This document shows, piece by piece, positions 33,076 through 41,045 of a DNA stretch of 53,465 nucleotides. The notes beneath the pieces are model-generated. The model worked only from the letters and a program-made list of their open reading frames with translations, had not been told where the DNA came from and did no database searches. The DNA comes from Candidatus Melainabacteria bacterium (GTDB lineage Bacteria > Cyanobacteriota > Vampirovibrionia > Gastranaerophilales > Gastranaerophilaceae): positions 1 through 53,465 of the forward strand of contig QHME01000004.1 of assembly GCA_003258735.1 (NCBI GenBank), written 5' to 3'. The position numbers were made by a program, and so were the translations under genes. Position 1 is the first letter of the stretch. Each line of letters starts with the position of its first letter.

Positions 33076-33108
33076 GGGTATAAGATATAGTAACAAAAGT
33101 ATACTAAC
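33068..33108. promoter_or_regulatory. Inverted-repeat operator candidate for HxlR
   Basis: GTTAGTAT (33068-33075) and its exact complement ATACTAAC (33101-33108) are 25 nt apart. A nested TAGTA-N7-TATACTA lies between. HxlR-family operators are often TACT/AGTA-type inverted repeats, so autoregulation is likely. Confidence 0.5.
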
Positions 33109-33117
33109 GGAGTAAAT

Positions 33118-33462
33118 ATGAAATCAAAAGACCTTCCAAAGTGTCCGATAGAAACCACATTAAAAATGCTTGGCTGTAAGTGGAAAGTGCTGATAATCAG
33201 AGAGCTTTTGACAGGAACAAAACGTTTTGGCGAATTAAAAAGAGCAGTTACAGGTATTACGCAAAAAGTTTTGACTTCAAAACTACGAGAGATGGAAGAA
33301 TTGGGACTTTTGGAACGCGAAGTTTATCCGCAAATCCCACCAAAAGTTGAGTATACATTAACTGATATCGGCTACAGTTTGCGTCCTGTTTTAGAGTCTT
33401 TGAAATGTTGGGGCAAAGACTACAAACGCTACACCAAACTTTTGGAAAAGATGAAAGGCTAA
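33118..33462 (+). CDS. HxlR-family transcriptional regulator
   Basis: A 114-residue winged-helix protein of the HxlR/YodB type. CPIETTLKMLGCKWKVLIIR opens the domain, followed by LLTGTKRFGELKRAVTGITQ, KVLTSKLREMEELGLLER and VEYTLTDIGYSLRPVLE. Relatives often sense quinones or aldehydes through N-terminal Cys residues; C9 and C19 are present here. An inverted repeat overlaps its own promoter. No obvious target gene is adjacent in the same orientation, so it may act on itself or at a distance. Confidence 0.92.
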   Translation: MKSKDLPKCPIETTLKMLGCKWKVLIIRELLTGTKRFGELKRAVTGITQKVLTSKLREMEELGLLEREVYPQIPPKVEYTLTDIGYSLRPVLESLKCWGKDYKRYTKLLEKMKG

Positions 33463-33573
33463 GTCCTAGGGTGTTTTGCAGGTTTAAGCGACTCTCCAAA
33501 GTGGAATTTTCGGATGTCAGTTATGTTTATGAAATCCTGTCATCTCGCGAATGCAAGTAGAGCAAAGTTTCCC

Positions 33574-33783
33574 CTAATTAAAATCGCTTTCTGCTACAAC
33601 TGATGCAATTTGTTCACCGTAGCTGTTTACTGTTCCATTTGTTTCTTCAACAATGTAGCGTATGCCTTTTTTGCCTTCAATTGCTTGTTCTGCGCAATCC
33701 ATGGCATCATCCCATTCTTTAAATTCGCCAATTAAGTTTTTTGAAAGTTCAGATTTGTCTGTTGATGTGTAAACTTGAAACAT
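33574..33783 (-). CDS. Small acidic protein, unknown
   Basis: No family recognised. 69 residues from the ATG at 33783, which has AAGGAG 7 nt upstream. The soluble protein is compact and acidic (FKEWDDAMDCAEQAIEGKKG, IVEETNGTVNSYGEQIASVV). It lies 9 nt after the 3' end of... the SulP gene on the same strand ends at 33823, so it sits 40 nt downstream of that gene and could share its transcript. Confidence 0.65.
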   Translation of the reverse strand: MFQVYTSTDKSELSKNLIGEFKEWDDAMDCAEQAIEGKKGIRYIVEETNGTVNSYGEQIASVVAESDFN

Positions 33784-33822
33784 AAATATCTCCTTTTTCT
33801 TATATTTTATCACATAAAATTT

Positions 33823-35445
33823 TTATATAATTTGTTCAAGATGAGTTGCCTTGATAGCTTGTTCTATAGCTTTTGATTCATCCATAAATAGTGAATCTTC
33901 ACCGATTTGTTTCATTATCTCCAAATCTTTGATTTGATTATAAACTTTTTCATTAGAGATAACAAGTGACAGTTTGATTTTTTGAGCCTCAAGGCGAACA
34001 ATAATATCTTCTAGTGCAAAAATTGCAGACATATCAAGTTCAGCATTTGATGCATAGTTTAAAATTATGTATTCTGTTTCCAACATTTCATCAAAGTGAG
34101 AAACAATTTGGGTAATTGAGCCAAAGAAAAATTGACCATCAATGTGTAAAATTCTGATTTTATAATGAGATTCACGTTCAATTTTTGTTTCAAATGTTGT
34201 ATAGGCTTCAGGGTTATATTTATTGACTTTGATATTTGTGTTGTCCGCAATTCTTTTTGCATAAAGTAATGCCGCAAGAACAATGCCTAGACCAAGTGCG
34301 AAAATTAAATTATAAAAGACTGTGAGTAATAATACAGTGATTAATACGTACAAATCATCTTTTGGTGCAAATTTTAAAACTTTTATGACTTTTAGGTCTA
34401 AAATATCGTAACCGATTTTTATCAAAATTCCAGCTAATACACAAATTGGAATTTGAGAAATAAATTCGGTAAATTTGAACAAAACGATTGTTAAAATTAT
34501 TGAACACAAGATTGATGCTGTGCGGGTCTGTGCACCTGCTTTTACGGCAGCAACACTTCTCATTGTGGCTGCTGTTCCGTACATTGAACCGGTTAGTGCA
34601 CAAAACAAGTTGCCAATACCTTGAGCTGCGACGAGCCTTTTTGAGTTGTGTTTAACTTTTGTCAATGAATCCATTATTATACCAGTCAGCAAACTTTCGC
34701 TTGTCGCAATGAAGGCTAAAGTTAGTGCTGTTGGAATGTTTTTCATCATAAAATCTAAGTTTAAGTGAGGTATATAAGCTTGTGGAATTGAAAAAGTTAC
34801 ACCAGTGATTTTTTCAACATTGCATCCAAAATACCATGCGACTCCTGTCATCAAAACCAGTGCTAATAATTGAGATGGTATATATTTTGTTATACATTTT
34901 GGTGTGAAAAATAACATCAAAAGTGTTGCTAGCCCAAGTAACAAGGCTTGGAGATTTATGTGGGTGAATAATTGAGGATATGAAATAAGCGCTTTAATTG
35001 TAGAAGAATAAGTTGCGCCACCAAGTAAAGGCGACAATTGTAATATTATAATAATTAATCCGATACCTGTCAAAAATCCTGATATTACAGGGTAAGGCAC
35101 GTATTTAATCATTCGTGGAATTGGCGTCAATGAAATTATTATTTGAAAAATTGCAGCCATAACTAAAATGGGGATTACATTTAAAATATTGCCTGAGACT
35201 CCTGCGACAATGACCGCTGTAATTATAGATACAGGACCTGTTGGGCCTGAAATTAATGGTAAATTACAGCCTAAAATTCCTGCAATGAGAGACAAAATAA
35301 TAGCACTCCAGATACCGGCACTTGCGCCAAGTCCTGATGCGACACCAAAAGCTAATGCTTGCGGAAATGCGATTATACTTGCGATAATTGCGCCGAAAAA
35401 ATCACCTTTTAGGGTAGCCATATTTTTTTTATATTTACAAAACAC
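33823..35445 (-). CDS. SulP/SLC26-family anion transporter with STAS domain
   Basis: A 540-residue secondary transporter for sulfate, bicarbonate or related anions. About 12-14 membrane segments include the SulP landmarks AFPQALAFGVASGLGASAGI, LISGPTGPVSIIT and FAPKDDLYVLITVLL. A C-terminal STAS domain from about 440 (KIRILHIDGQFFFGSITQIV; SNAELDMSAIFALEDIIVRL) regulates transport. GTG at 35445 is the start, because AAGGAGG lies 5 nt upstream and the first ATG (35421) has no ribosome site. The ion is not inferable. Confidence 0.9.
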   Translation of the reverse strand: MFCKYKKNMATLKGDFFGAIIASIIAFPQALAFGVASGLGASAGIWSAIILSLIAGILGCNLPLISGPTGPVSIITAVIVAGVSGNILNVIPILVMAAIFQIIISLTPIPRMIKYVPYPVISGFLTGIGLIIIILQLSPLLGGATYSSTIKALISYPQLFTHINLQALLLGLATLLMLFFTPKCITKYIPSQLLALVLMTGVAWYFGCNVEKITGVTFSIPQAYIPHLNLDFMMKNIPTALTLAFIATSESLLTGIIMDSLTKVKHNSKRLVAAQGIGNLFCALTGSMYGTAATMRSVAAVKAGAQTRTASILCSIILTIVLFKFTEFISQIPICVLAGILIKIGYDILDLKVIKVLKFAPKDDLYVLITVLLLTVFYNLIFALGLGIVLAALLYAKRIADNTNIKVNKYNPEAYTTFETKIERESHYKIRILHIDGQFFFGSITQIVSHFDEMLETEYIILNYASNAELDMSAIFALEDIIVRLEAQKIKLSLVISNEKVYNQIKDLEIMKQIGEDSLFMDESKAIEQAIKATHLEQII

Positions 35446-35765
35446 AATAACCTCCTTGAGATTATATAAAAAGTATCATAAAAGAAGATAAGAAGGCAAG
35501 ATGTAATAAAATACATGTTCCCTCGCCCTAGTCGAGGGTAAAATGTCATGCTGAACTTGTTTCAGCATCTCAAATAAAACATATTAGTCTTATGTAAAAT
35601 TTGTAATATTAGAGACCCTGAAACACCAAGTAGGAACAGAATATTACGTTTCGCTTAGCTCAACTCATATTCTAGTCAATTCAGGGTGACAGTTATGCTT
35701 TTTAAAATCAACATTGATATATTCTGAATAGCAAGAAAATTTTGTGCTAGTTTTACTCTCACAAA
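35446..35765. other. Repeat cluster without genes
   Basis: Holds a CCCTCG/CGAGGG hairpin (35520-35538), the family B element (35544-35692) and a truncated family A element (from about 35719). No promoter or ORF is convincing. Confidence 0.6.
35544..35692. repeat. Composite palindromic repeat, family B
   Basis: The left end TGTCATGCTGAA...TTCAGCATCTC holds a GCTGAA/TTCAGC hairpin. The right end, AGACCCTGAAAC...CAATTCAGGGTGACAG, holds CCCTGAA/TTCAGGG. The outer TGTCA/TGACA ends match. The ends resemble family A (TGTCATTCTGAA), suggesting a common origin. Confidence 0.6.
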
Positions 35766-35775
35766 TTATTTCAGC
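35719..35775. repeat. Truncated family A repeat
   Basis: Left arm ATTCTGAATAGCAAGAAAAT is 20/20 like the 29362 copy apart from one base, with inner TGTG/CACA; the right outer arm is missing where the XRE remnant begins. Confidence 0.5.
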
Positions 35776-35849
35776 TCAAAATCAAGCAAATCTTTAGGTT
35801 CTACTTGCAGAACATCTGCTATAATCTTCAATTTTGATAATGTAATGTT
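35766..35849 (-). pseudogene. XRE-regulator 3' remnant
   Basis: Minus-strand translation gives NITLSKLKIIADVLQVEPKD-LLDFELK and a stop (35766-35768). That is the C-terminal helix pair of an XRE/Cro-CI domain, compare FTTLNKIATALDLEVKNLVE of the gene at 48665. No start or helix-turn-helix is left; beyond 35849 the frame runs into the pilin remnant. Confidence 0.65.
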
Positions 35850-35851
35850 AC

Positions 35852-35992
35852 GATGGTGAAGCTAGGTCACTTGTTGCAATGGGTGCACCAAATACGATTT
35901 ATCCAATGGAAGAGTTTTGTACAAAAACTTCAGCTGGTTACGGTTGTGCGTACTATCTGCTGCAATATAAAAATATGAAATATTTGAAGTAA
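35852..35992 (+). pseudogene. Prepilin-like 3' remnant
   Basis: An open frame of 46 codons plus TAA, with no start. It ends EEFCTKTSAGYGCAYYLLQY-KNMKYLK, resembling the Cys-x-GxGxxC C terminus of the intact prepilins (NCSKRGNGFWC, NCLRGNGYFC). It abuts the XRE remnant head to head, as if an internal deletion had removed both 5' parts and the shared promoter of a divergent XRE/prepilin pair. Confidence 0.6.
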
Positions 35993-36034
35993 TAATGAAA
36001 TTTATGGATTTTTTCTATAACTTACCAAATTAAA

Positions 36035-36070
36035 AACAGGTACACTATTGTTATAGCGTGCCTGTTTTTT
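36035..36070. terminator. Bidirectional terminator
   Basis: AACAGGTACACTAT pairs with ATAGCGTGCCTGTT (two wobble pairs), with TTTTTT to the right and TTTTTAATTT on the other strand. It serves the prepilin remnant (plus) and the LysM gene (minus). Confidence 0.8.
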
Positions 36071-36086
36071 GGAAAGGGGAAGTGGG

Positions 36087-37088
36087 TTATGCGATGAGTT
36101 TTAATTCATCATTTGGTCTAATCATTACTCGTTTGCCGTCAGGTTCAAATTCAAGACCGTTGATTTCCATTAATTCTTTTGTATGTTTCAATATTTCAGC
36201 ATTGGTTGGCTTTTTACCATTGATATCTTGCAAGTGCTTTTTGGCGATATTCCAAACATTGTCTCCTTTTACGACTGTGTGTACCGTAGGCACGTCAGGC
36301 GTTTCGTCGTCTGTTTTGGTTTTAGCTTTATCCGCCTTGTCAGTTTTATCTGTTTTGTCAGGATCTTGTGCTGAGCCTGTTGTTGCTGCAGCTGCTGAAC
36401 CGGTTGTGCTACCTGCCTTTTTGCCTGAAGAAGGCTTGTCTGTCGGTTTGTTGTCAGTTTTAGTCGGATCTTCGTCTTTTGCAGGGTCTTCTTCCGGTGG
36501 TTCTTCTGTCGGTTTTGCTTGAGGTTTTTCAGGTTGGGCAGGTTTATTTGCTTTATCTGCTCCTTCTGTCTCTTGGGCTTTATTGTCAGAGTTACCTTTT
36601 ACGGCTTTATATATTCCAACGCCTGCGGCTGTTACAGCTGCTGCAGCCAAACCAACCAGTGCCCATTTACCGCCTTTACCTTTGAAAAATCTTCCAACTT
36701 TAGAAGGTGCAGCTTTCAAACCATTTTTGATTTTTCCGCCCATTCCTTTAATCCAATTCTTAGCTCCTGCTAATTTTGAACCTGAGTTTGTTGTGCTGCT
36801 TGCTCCAGATTTGAACTTTGATGCAATTTTTGCCGGAATTGATTTAATTCCGTTCCACGCTTTGCTTGCCGCTCCTTTTATTTTTGAGAAGAGTCCTTGT
36901 TTTTGTAATGGTGATGCAAGTCGTTCCGTATCCAATTTTATATTTTTTCCTAGGTCTTTCTGACCTTCAAAAATGGAATTAGCAGTAGCCTTGCTTTCCG
37001 CTAATTTCGCTGCAAATTTCTCTGCAAATTTTCCACTTAATGGACTAGCATTAATTTCAGTGCCCAAATCAACTGGTGAGTTTCCCAT
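36087..37088 (-). CDS. Membrane-anchored LysM protein with basic N-terminal domain
   Basis: 333 residues with no N-terminal signal peptide. The order is: a strongly basic Lys/Ala/Gly-rich region (about 65-141, several amphipathic repeats such as GKIKNGLKAAPSKVGRFFKG), a transmembrane helix at about 142-162, an acidic Pro/Thr/Asp/Lys linker (165-265) and a C-terminal LysM domain (HTVVKGDNVWNIAKKHLQDI, about 270-332). By the positive-inside rule it is a type II membrane protein, with the LysM binding peptidoglycan outside and a DNA- or lipid-friendly basic part inside. Ribosome site GGAGG. The partner is unknown. A second LysM protein lies at 41046. Confidence 0.8.
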   Translation of the reverse strand: MGNSPVDLGTEINASPLSGKFAEKFAAKLAESKATANSIFEGQKDLGKNIKLDTERLASPLQKQGLFSKIKGAASKAWNGIKSIPAKIASKFKSGASSTTNSGSKLAGAKNWIKGMGGKIKNGLKAAPSKVGRFFKGKGGKWALVGLAAAAVTAAGVGIYKAVKGNSDNKAQETEGADKANKPAQPEKPQAKPTEEPPEEDPAKDEDPTKTDNKPTDKPSSGKKAGSTTGSAAAATTGSAQDPDKTDKTDKADKAKTKTDDETPDVPTVHTVVKGDNVWNIAKKHLQDINGKKPTNAEILKHTKELMEINGLEFEPDGKRVMIRPNDELKLIA

Positions 37089-37214
37089 AAATAATATCCT
37101 CCAAATCTTTTTAAATAAATATCCCCTATGTATTATTAAAAAAAATTAGCTAAAATAGATTTACTCGGCTTATATCTGATATATATACATTTTTAAAATA
37201 TCTTTACAAATAAT

Positions 37215-37253
37215 ATAAAAATGAGGCTGTCAGTGAATTTTCACTAACAGCCT
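37215..37253 (-). terminator. Terminator of the sugar-porter gene
   Basis: Minus strand: AGGCTGTTAGTGA pairs with TCACTGACAGCCT, followed by CATTTTTAT, about 30 nt after the MFS stop. Confidence 0.8.
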
Positions 37254-37281
37254 AAAAATTTATGATGAATGAAAGTCTGTT

Positions 37282-38646
37282 TTAAAAATCTCTTGGTTTT
37301 ACTTCGTGGAGCCAATTTGACTCAATTTGTTCTAGAGATATTCCTTTGGTTTCCGGAACGCAGAAGAATACAAAAATTATGCATAAAAGTGAAACTGCGC
37401 CAAAGCCCCAGAAGGTCCAAGCTCCTCCTATTCTATGTAGTAGAATAGGGAAACTGCTCACAACAAAGAAATTAAATGCAAAGTTTGAAACAGTACAAAT
37501 ACTCATAGCGATTCCGCGAATTTTTAGAGGAAAGACCTCTGACACTAAAATCCAACCAATCGGGCCTAAACTCATTGCAAAACAGATGATGTAAGTTACA
37601 AGACTGCCAACTGTTACCCATTTTAGATTGTCGCCAAAGAAATCGGCAAATGCAAAACCACAGCCTAGTGCGATTAAGCTGAGCATAACTCCAGTTAATC
37701 CAAAATATAGAAGAGGTTTTCTTCCTAGTCTGTCAGTGAAATATAGAGCCACAATTGTCATTAAAAAGTTAATTATACCAATACCGGTTGTTGCATAAAT
37801 TGCGCTCAAGTTGCTTTCAAATCCGGCATTTTTAAAGATTGTTGGCGCATAATATATTATTGTATTTATGCCTGTACATATTTGTGCGAACATAATGCCA
37901 ATACCAACAACAAAAGGCATAATCATCCATTTTTTGAAACGAAATTTTCTTGTAGTTTTCTTTGATTCTTCAGATTGCAAAGTTCTTTTAACTTCTGCAA
38001 CTTCTTTTTCTACATCAATATCAGGTTCAATTTTGTTGAACACATCTTTTGCTTCATCATCTCTATTTTTAGAGATTAACCAACGAGGTGTGTCGTGCAT
38101 AAAACACATTCCGACAAACAAAATTAAGCCAGGTATAACACCTGCAAAAAGCATCCAACGCCAATTGAATACGGCTTGTGCAAATACTGCATTGATAAAG
38201 TATGAGAATAAAATACCTGCCGTAATTGCCCATTGATAAAGTGAAACAAGTGTTCCTCTCAATTGTTTTGGCGAAATTTCTGATAAATAAAGTGGAACAA
38301 CGAAATTAACAATTCCGACTGCAAATCCGACAAAAATTCTTGATGCAATTAATACATAAATATTTGGGGCGAAGGCGCAAAGAATAGAGCCAAGAATAAA
38401 GATTACGGCAGTTGCCATAATGATTTTCTTTCGTCCAAACATGTCTGCTAAGATTCCGTTTGTTGCAGCACCGATAACGGCACCGATTAAAACTGAACTT
38501 ACTAAAATTCCTTGAGTTGTGTCTGCCAAATCCCAAGATTCATTGATAAATAGGAGTGCACCAGAAATTACACCGGTGTCATACCCTGACAGCAAGCCAC
38601 CTAAAGAGGCTACGACTGCAACCACATAAAGCCAAAAATATTTCAT
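37282..38646 (-). CDS. MFS sugar transporter, sugar-porter family
   Basis: A 454-residue 12-helix major facilitator with sugar-porter marks: GLLSGYDTGVISGALLFI near the N terminus, the loop 2-3 motif DMFGRKK, the R-x-G-x-G-type VPLYLSEISPKQLRG, loop 8-9 DRLGRKP, FPLKIRG, and the C-terminal PETKG. It probably imports a hexose or pentose with protons (XylE/GalP-like). The sugar is not inferable and no catabolic gene is adjacent. AAGGA ribosome site. Terminates at 37215-37253. Confidence 0.92.
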   Translation of the reverse strand: MKYFWLYVVAVVASLGGLLSGYDTGVISGALLFINESWDLADTTQGILVSSVLIGAVIGAATNGILADMFGRKKIIMATAVIFILGSILCAFAPNIYVLIASRIFVGFAVGIVNFVVPLYLSEISPKQLRGTLVSLYQWAITAGILFSYFINAVFAQAVFNWRWMLFAGVIPGLILFVGMCFMHDTPRWLISKNRDDEAKDVFNKIEPDIDVEKEVAEVKRTLQSEESKKTTRKFRFKKWMIMPFVVGIGIMFAQICTGINTIIYYAPTIFKNAGFESNLSAIYATTGIGIINFLMTIVALYFTDRLGRKPLLYFGLTGVMLSLIALGCGFAFADFFGDNLKWVTVGSLVTYIICFAMSLGPIGWILVSEVFPLKIRGIAMSICTVSNFAFNFFVVSSFPILLHRIGGAWTFWGFGAVSLLCIIFVFFCVPETKGISLEQIESNWLHEVKPRDF

Positions 38647-38800
38647 ATAAACATCCTTATATAAACTATATTATAATTATAAACTATCTTTTTAATTTTT
38701 TAAACTATTAAAATAAAAATTTTTTCAAAATCTACATCAAACAGAGTATGTAATATTTTGCCAATCCCTCTATACTGATACTGTGGGAGAGAGGTATTTT

Positions 38801-39229
38801 ATGTTAGCTCAAACAGTAAGAAATAATTTAAAAAGTATAGACAAATTAAACATGAGAAGTAAGACAACAAAATTTAGTGACTTGTTCTCTACTGCTCCAA
38901 CTGTAGCAATGACGAAGTCTGAAATAAGACAAGTTTTGATGAGCGATGGCTTGAAAGAAGTTGCAAAAGATGATGAGCTGTTTGATGAAATCTCTTTGCC
39001 GGAAGAAGAATTAGAATCAGAAGGAATATCAAGCAATATTGAAGATATTGAAAATGATTGTGATTTTGATATTGTAGAAGAGCCTGACATTGATGATAGT
39101 GAAGTTGCTGAATATATTGTAGAAAATCCAAAAGAAGTAGTTGTTCAATTTCCGATAATCTCAGATATCAAATTGGATGAGCATTTACCGTTCTTTCGTT
39201 CTATCAGTGCAAAATTAGCTGCACTATAA
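38801..39229 (+). CDS. Unknown acidic protein
   Basis: No family recognised. 142 residues from ATG 38801, with GAGAGG just upstream; a GTG at 38783 would include that ribosome site. The N terminus is basic and helical (LAQTVRNNLKSIDKLNMRSK), the middle very acidic (DELFDEISLPEEELESEG and following), the C terminus hydrophobic-basic (PFFRSISAKLAAL). No signal peptide or membrane helix. The charge split suggests an interaction protein. Confidence 0.68.
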   Translation: MLAQTVRNNLKSIDKLNMRSKTTKFSDLFSTAPTVAMTKSEIRQVLMSDGLKEVAKDDELFDEISLPEEELESEGISSNIEDIENDCDFDIVEEPDIDDSEVAEYIVENPKEVVVQFPIISDIKLDEHLPFFRSISAKLAAL

Positions 39230-39277
39230 TTGTTTTTTATATTTGATTTTTAAAAATGTTAGTGTAAAAATATTGTT

Positions 39278-40444
39278 ATGATTTACGGTAACAAAGAGCG
39301 TAGAACGCAGGTATGGCTTTGCGGAGCGCATTTTATAAATGACATTTACACTGGTGTGTTGAATCCTATTATGCCGTTTATTGCGGAACAAGTCAGGATT
39401 TCAATGCCGATTGCAACAATAATTTTGAGTTGTTCTCATATTTTTTCATCATTATTGCAACCATATTTCGGATTTTTTGCTGACAAAATGAGAAAAAGAG
39501 CCTTCATATTTTGGGGGTTGTTATCTACTGCATTGTTCATTTCTTTAGTTCCGACGGCAAAGCATATTCCGCTAATGATTTTATTTATAATTTTGGGCAG
39601 TATCGGTTCAAGTTTGTTTCATCCGCAGTCTTTAGGATTTGTGGTAAAGTTTTCTGAAACTGATTCTGTTAAAAATATGGGAATCTTTATTGCGATGGGT
39701 ACTTTAGGCTTTTCTACAGGTCCTTTAGTCTCATCTTCAATTGCACAGTTTTTCGGATTATCTAAAATGCCAGTAATGGCTTGTTTGGGAGTCTTGTGGG
39801 CTCTTTTGATGTTTAGTTGTGTTCCAAAATTCTCAAAATCAGAGTCTAAACCGTTAGAATTTTCACTAAAGCAAGCATTTGTAGATATTTTGTCAAATCG
39901 CAAATTGAATATTTTAAATATTATTGCGATGTTGAAATCATTGATTACGACATCTTGTTCAATTCTGTTACCGTTTTTGTGGAAAGCAGAAGGATATAAC
40001 AAATTTCAAATTGGTGCTGCATTATTCTGTTTCTTGTTTTTGGGAGGCATTGGTTCATTATTGAGTCCAAAAGCGGAGCAGAAAATTGGAACTGCAAATG
40101 TATTTTATATCTCAATGATAGTAACATTCCCAATGATGCTAATGTTTATGTTTACATATAAAACAATGCCTTTGTTGTCGTTTGTAATCTTTGCATTAAT
40201 GGGATTTGTGACGATGTTCGCAACTCCAATTACGATGAGTATGGCACAAAAAGTTTTGCCACAATATAAAAGTATTATTGGTGGATTTATAAATGGATTT
40301 TCTTGGGGAATTGTTGCTATTGCAATGTCAATGATTGGCTATATTGCCCAAGCTACAAGTATTGTTCCTGTTTTGGTTGTGATTTCAATAATACCTGCGA
40401 TTTGTTCAGTGCTTGTAAAATATTTATTTGCAGAGAATAAGTAA
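39278..40444 (+). CDS. MFS transporter, fosmidomycin-resistance (Fsr)-like
   Basis: A 388-residue, 12-helix transporter. CGAHFINDIYTGVLNPIMPF and the helix-4 region IILGSIGSSLFHPQSLGFVV match the Fsr/fosmidomycin-resistance branch, which exports drugs or small metabolites. LLQPYFGFFADKMRKR is the loop 2-3 motif. No ribosome site precedes the ATG; TGT-AAAAAT ends 6 nt before it, so this may be another leaderless mRNA. The substrate is unknown. Confidence 0.83.
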   Translation: MIYGNKERRTQVWLCGAHFINDIYTGVLNPIMPFIAEQVRISMPIATIILSCSHIFSSLLQPYFGFFADKMRKRAFIFWGLLSTALFISLVPTAKHIPLMILFIILGSIGSSLFHPQSLGFVVKFSETDSVKNMGIFIAMGTLGFSTGPLVSSSIAQFFGLSKMPVMACLGVLWALLMFSCVPKFSKSESKPLEFSLKQAFVDILSNRKLNILNIIAMLKSLITTSCSILLPFLWKAEGYNKFQIGAALFCFLFLGGIGSLLSPKAEQKIGTANVFYISMIVTFPMMLMFMFTYKTMPLLSFVIFALMGFVTMFATPITMSMAQKVLPQYKSIIGGFINGFSWGIVAIAMSMIGYIAQATSIVPVLVVISIIPAICSVLVKYLFAENK

Positions 40445-40677
40445 TTAGCAAAAGTTTTACATTTCTCTCTTTTTGTATAAGGGATTTGTTGCCTTCTGCT
40501 TTTTTAAATTTTAGCAAAAATTTTTAGAATAATTTTTATATTTTTATGTCCGTAAACAAAAGAGTTTGATTGATTTTTGACGTTTCTAATTCTTTAGAAT
40601 TATCTTATAATTAATCACTTGATTTTTTAAAAATTTCATTGTAATATTCATTTGGATAAGATTAGTTGGGGTAAAAG

Positions 40678-40923
40678 ATGCTGGTTTCATCTATTGGATA
40701 TTTTAATGTAGCTGGTGTAGTGTCTTCGGATAATAGTGCGCAAAAAAGTCAGTCTGCCAGTCGAATAACTTCGAGTGAAAAATTTGGTCAGGTACATGCA
40801 TCAGAAATCATATCCAGTAAAACTAAACCAAATCTTTTAACAAATTTTGTTAAGTCTTTAGGTTCTTTGTTTTCTAAAAATACAAATAATGAAAGTGCTA
40901 AATATCTGTCATTAATTGGATAA
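40678..40923 (+). CDS. Unknown Ser-rich small protein
   Basis: No family recognised. 81 residues, Ser/Lys/Asn-rich, without signal peptide (VSSIGYFNVAGVVSSDNSAQ; a short amphipathic LLTNFVKSLGSLFSKN). TTGGGG precedes the ATG, and TATAAT at 40606-40611 could be its -10 box. It is followed by a strong hairpin terminator. Confidence 0.55.
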   Translation: MLVSSIGYFNVAGVVSSDNSAQKSQSASRITSSEKFGQVHASEIISSKTKPNLLTNFVKSLGSLFSKNTNNESAKYLSLIG

Positions 40924-40989
40924 AGATTCGGAAGTTTTTTAATGGCATTTATTTGTATTTTAAATTTATAAGTAAAGTTTAATCAAATA

Positions 40990-41022
40990 AAATCGGACTA
41001 TTGAATTTCAATAGTCCGATTT
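40990..41022. terminator. Bidirectional terminator
   Basis: AAATCGGACTATTGAA and its exact complement (16 bp), with TTTTATTTG on the minus side; between the converging genes 40678 and 41046. Confidence 0.82.
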
Positions 41023-41045
41023 GTGTACCTAACGATGAGAATAAT

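Noticed and set aside
36058..36963. Several plus-strand ORFs of 60-154 codons
   Set aside because: Antisense shadows of the LysM/acidic-linker gene 36087-37088, with no start signals.
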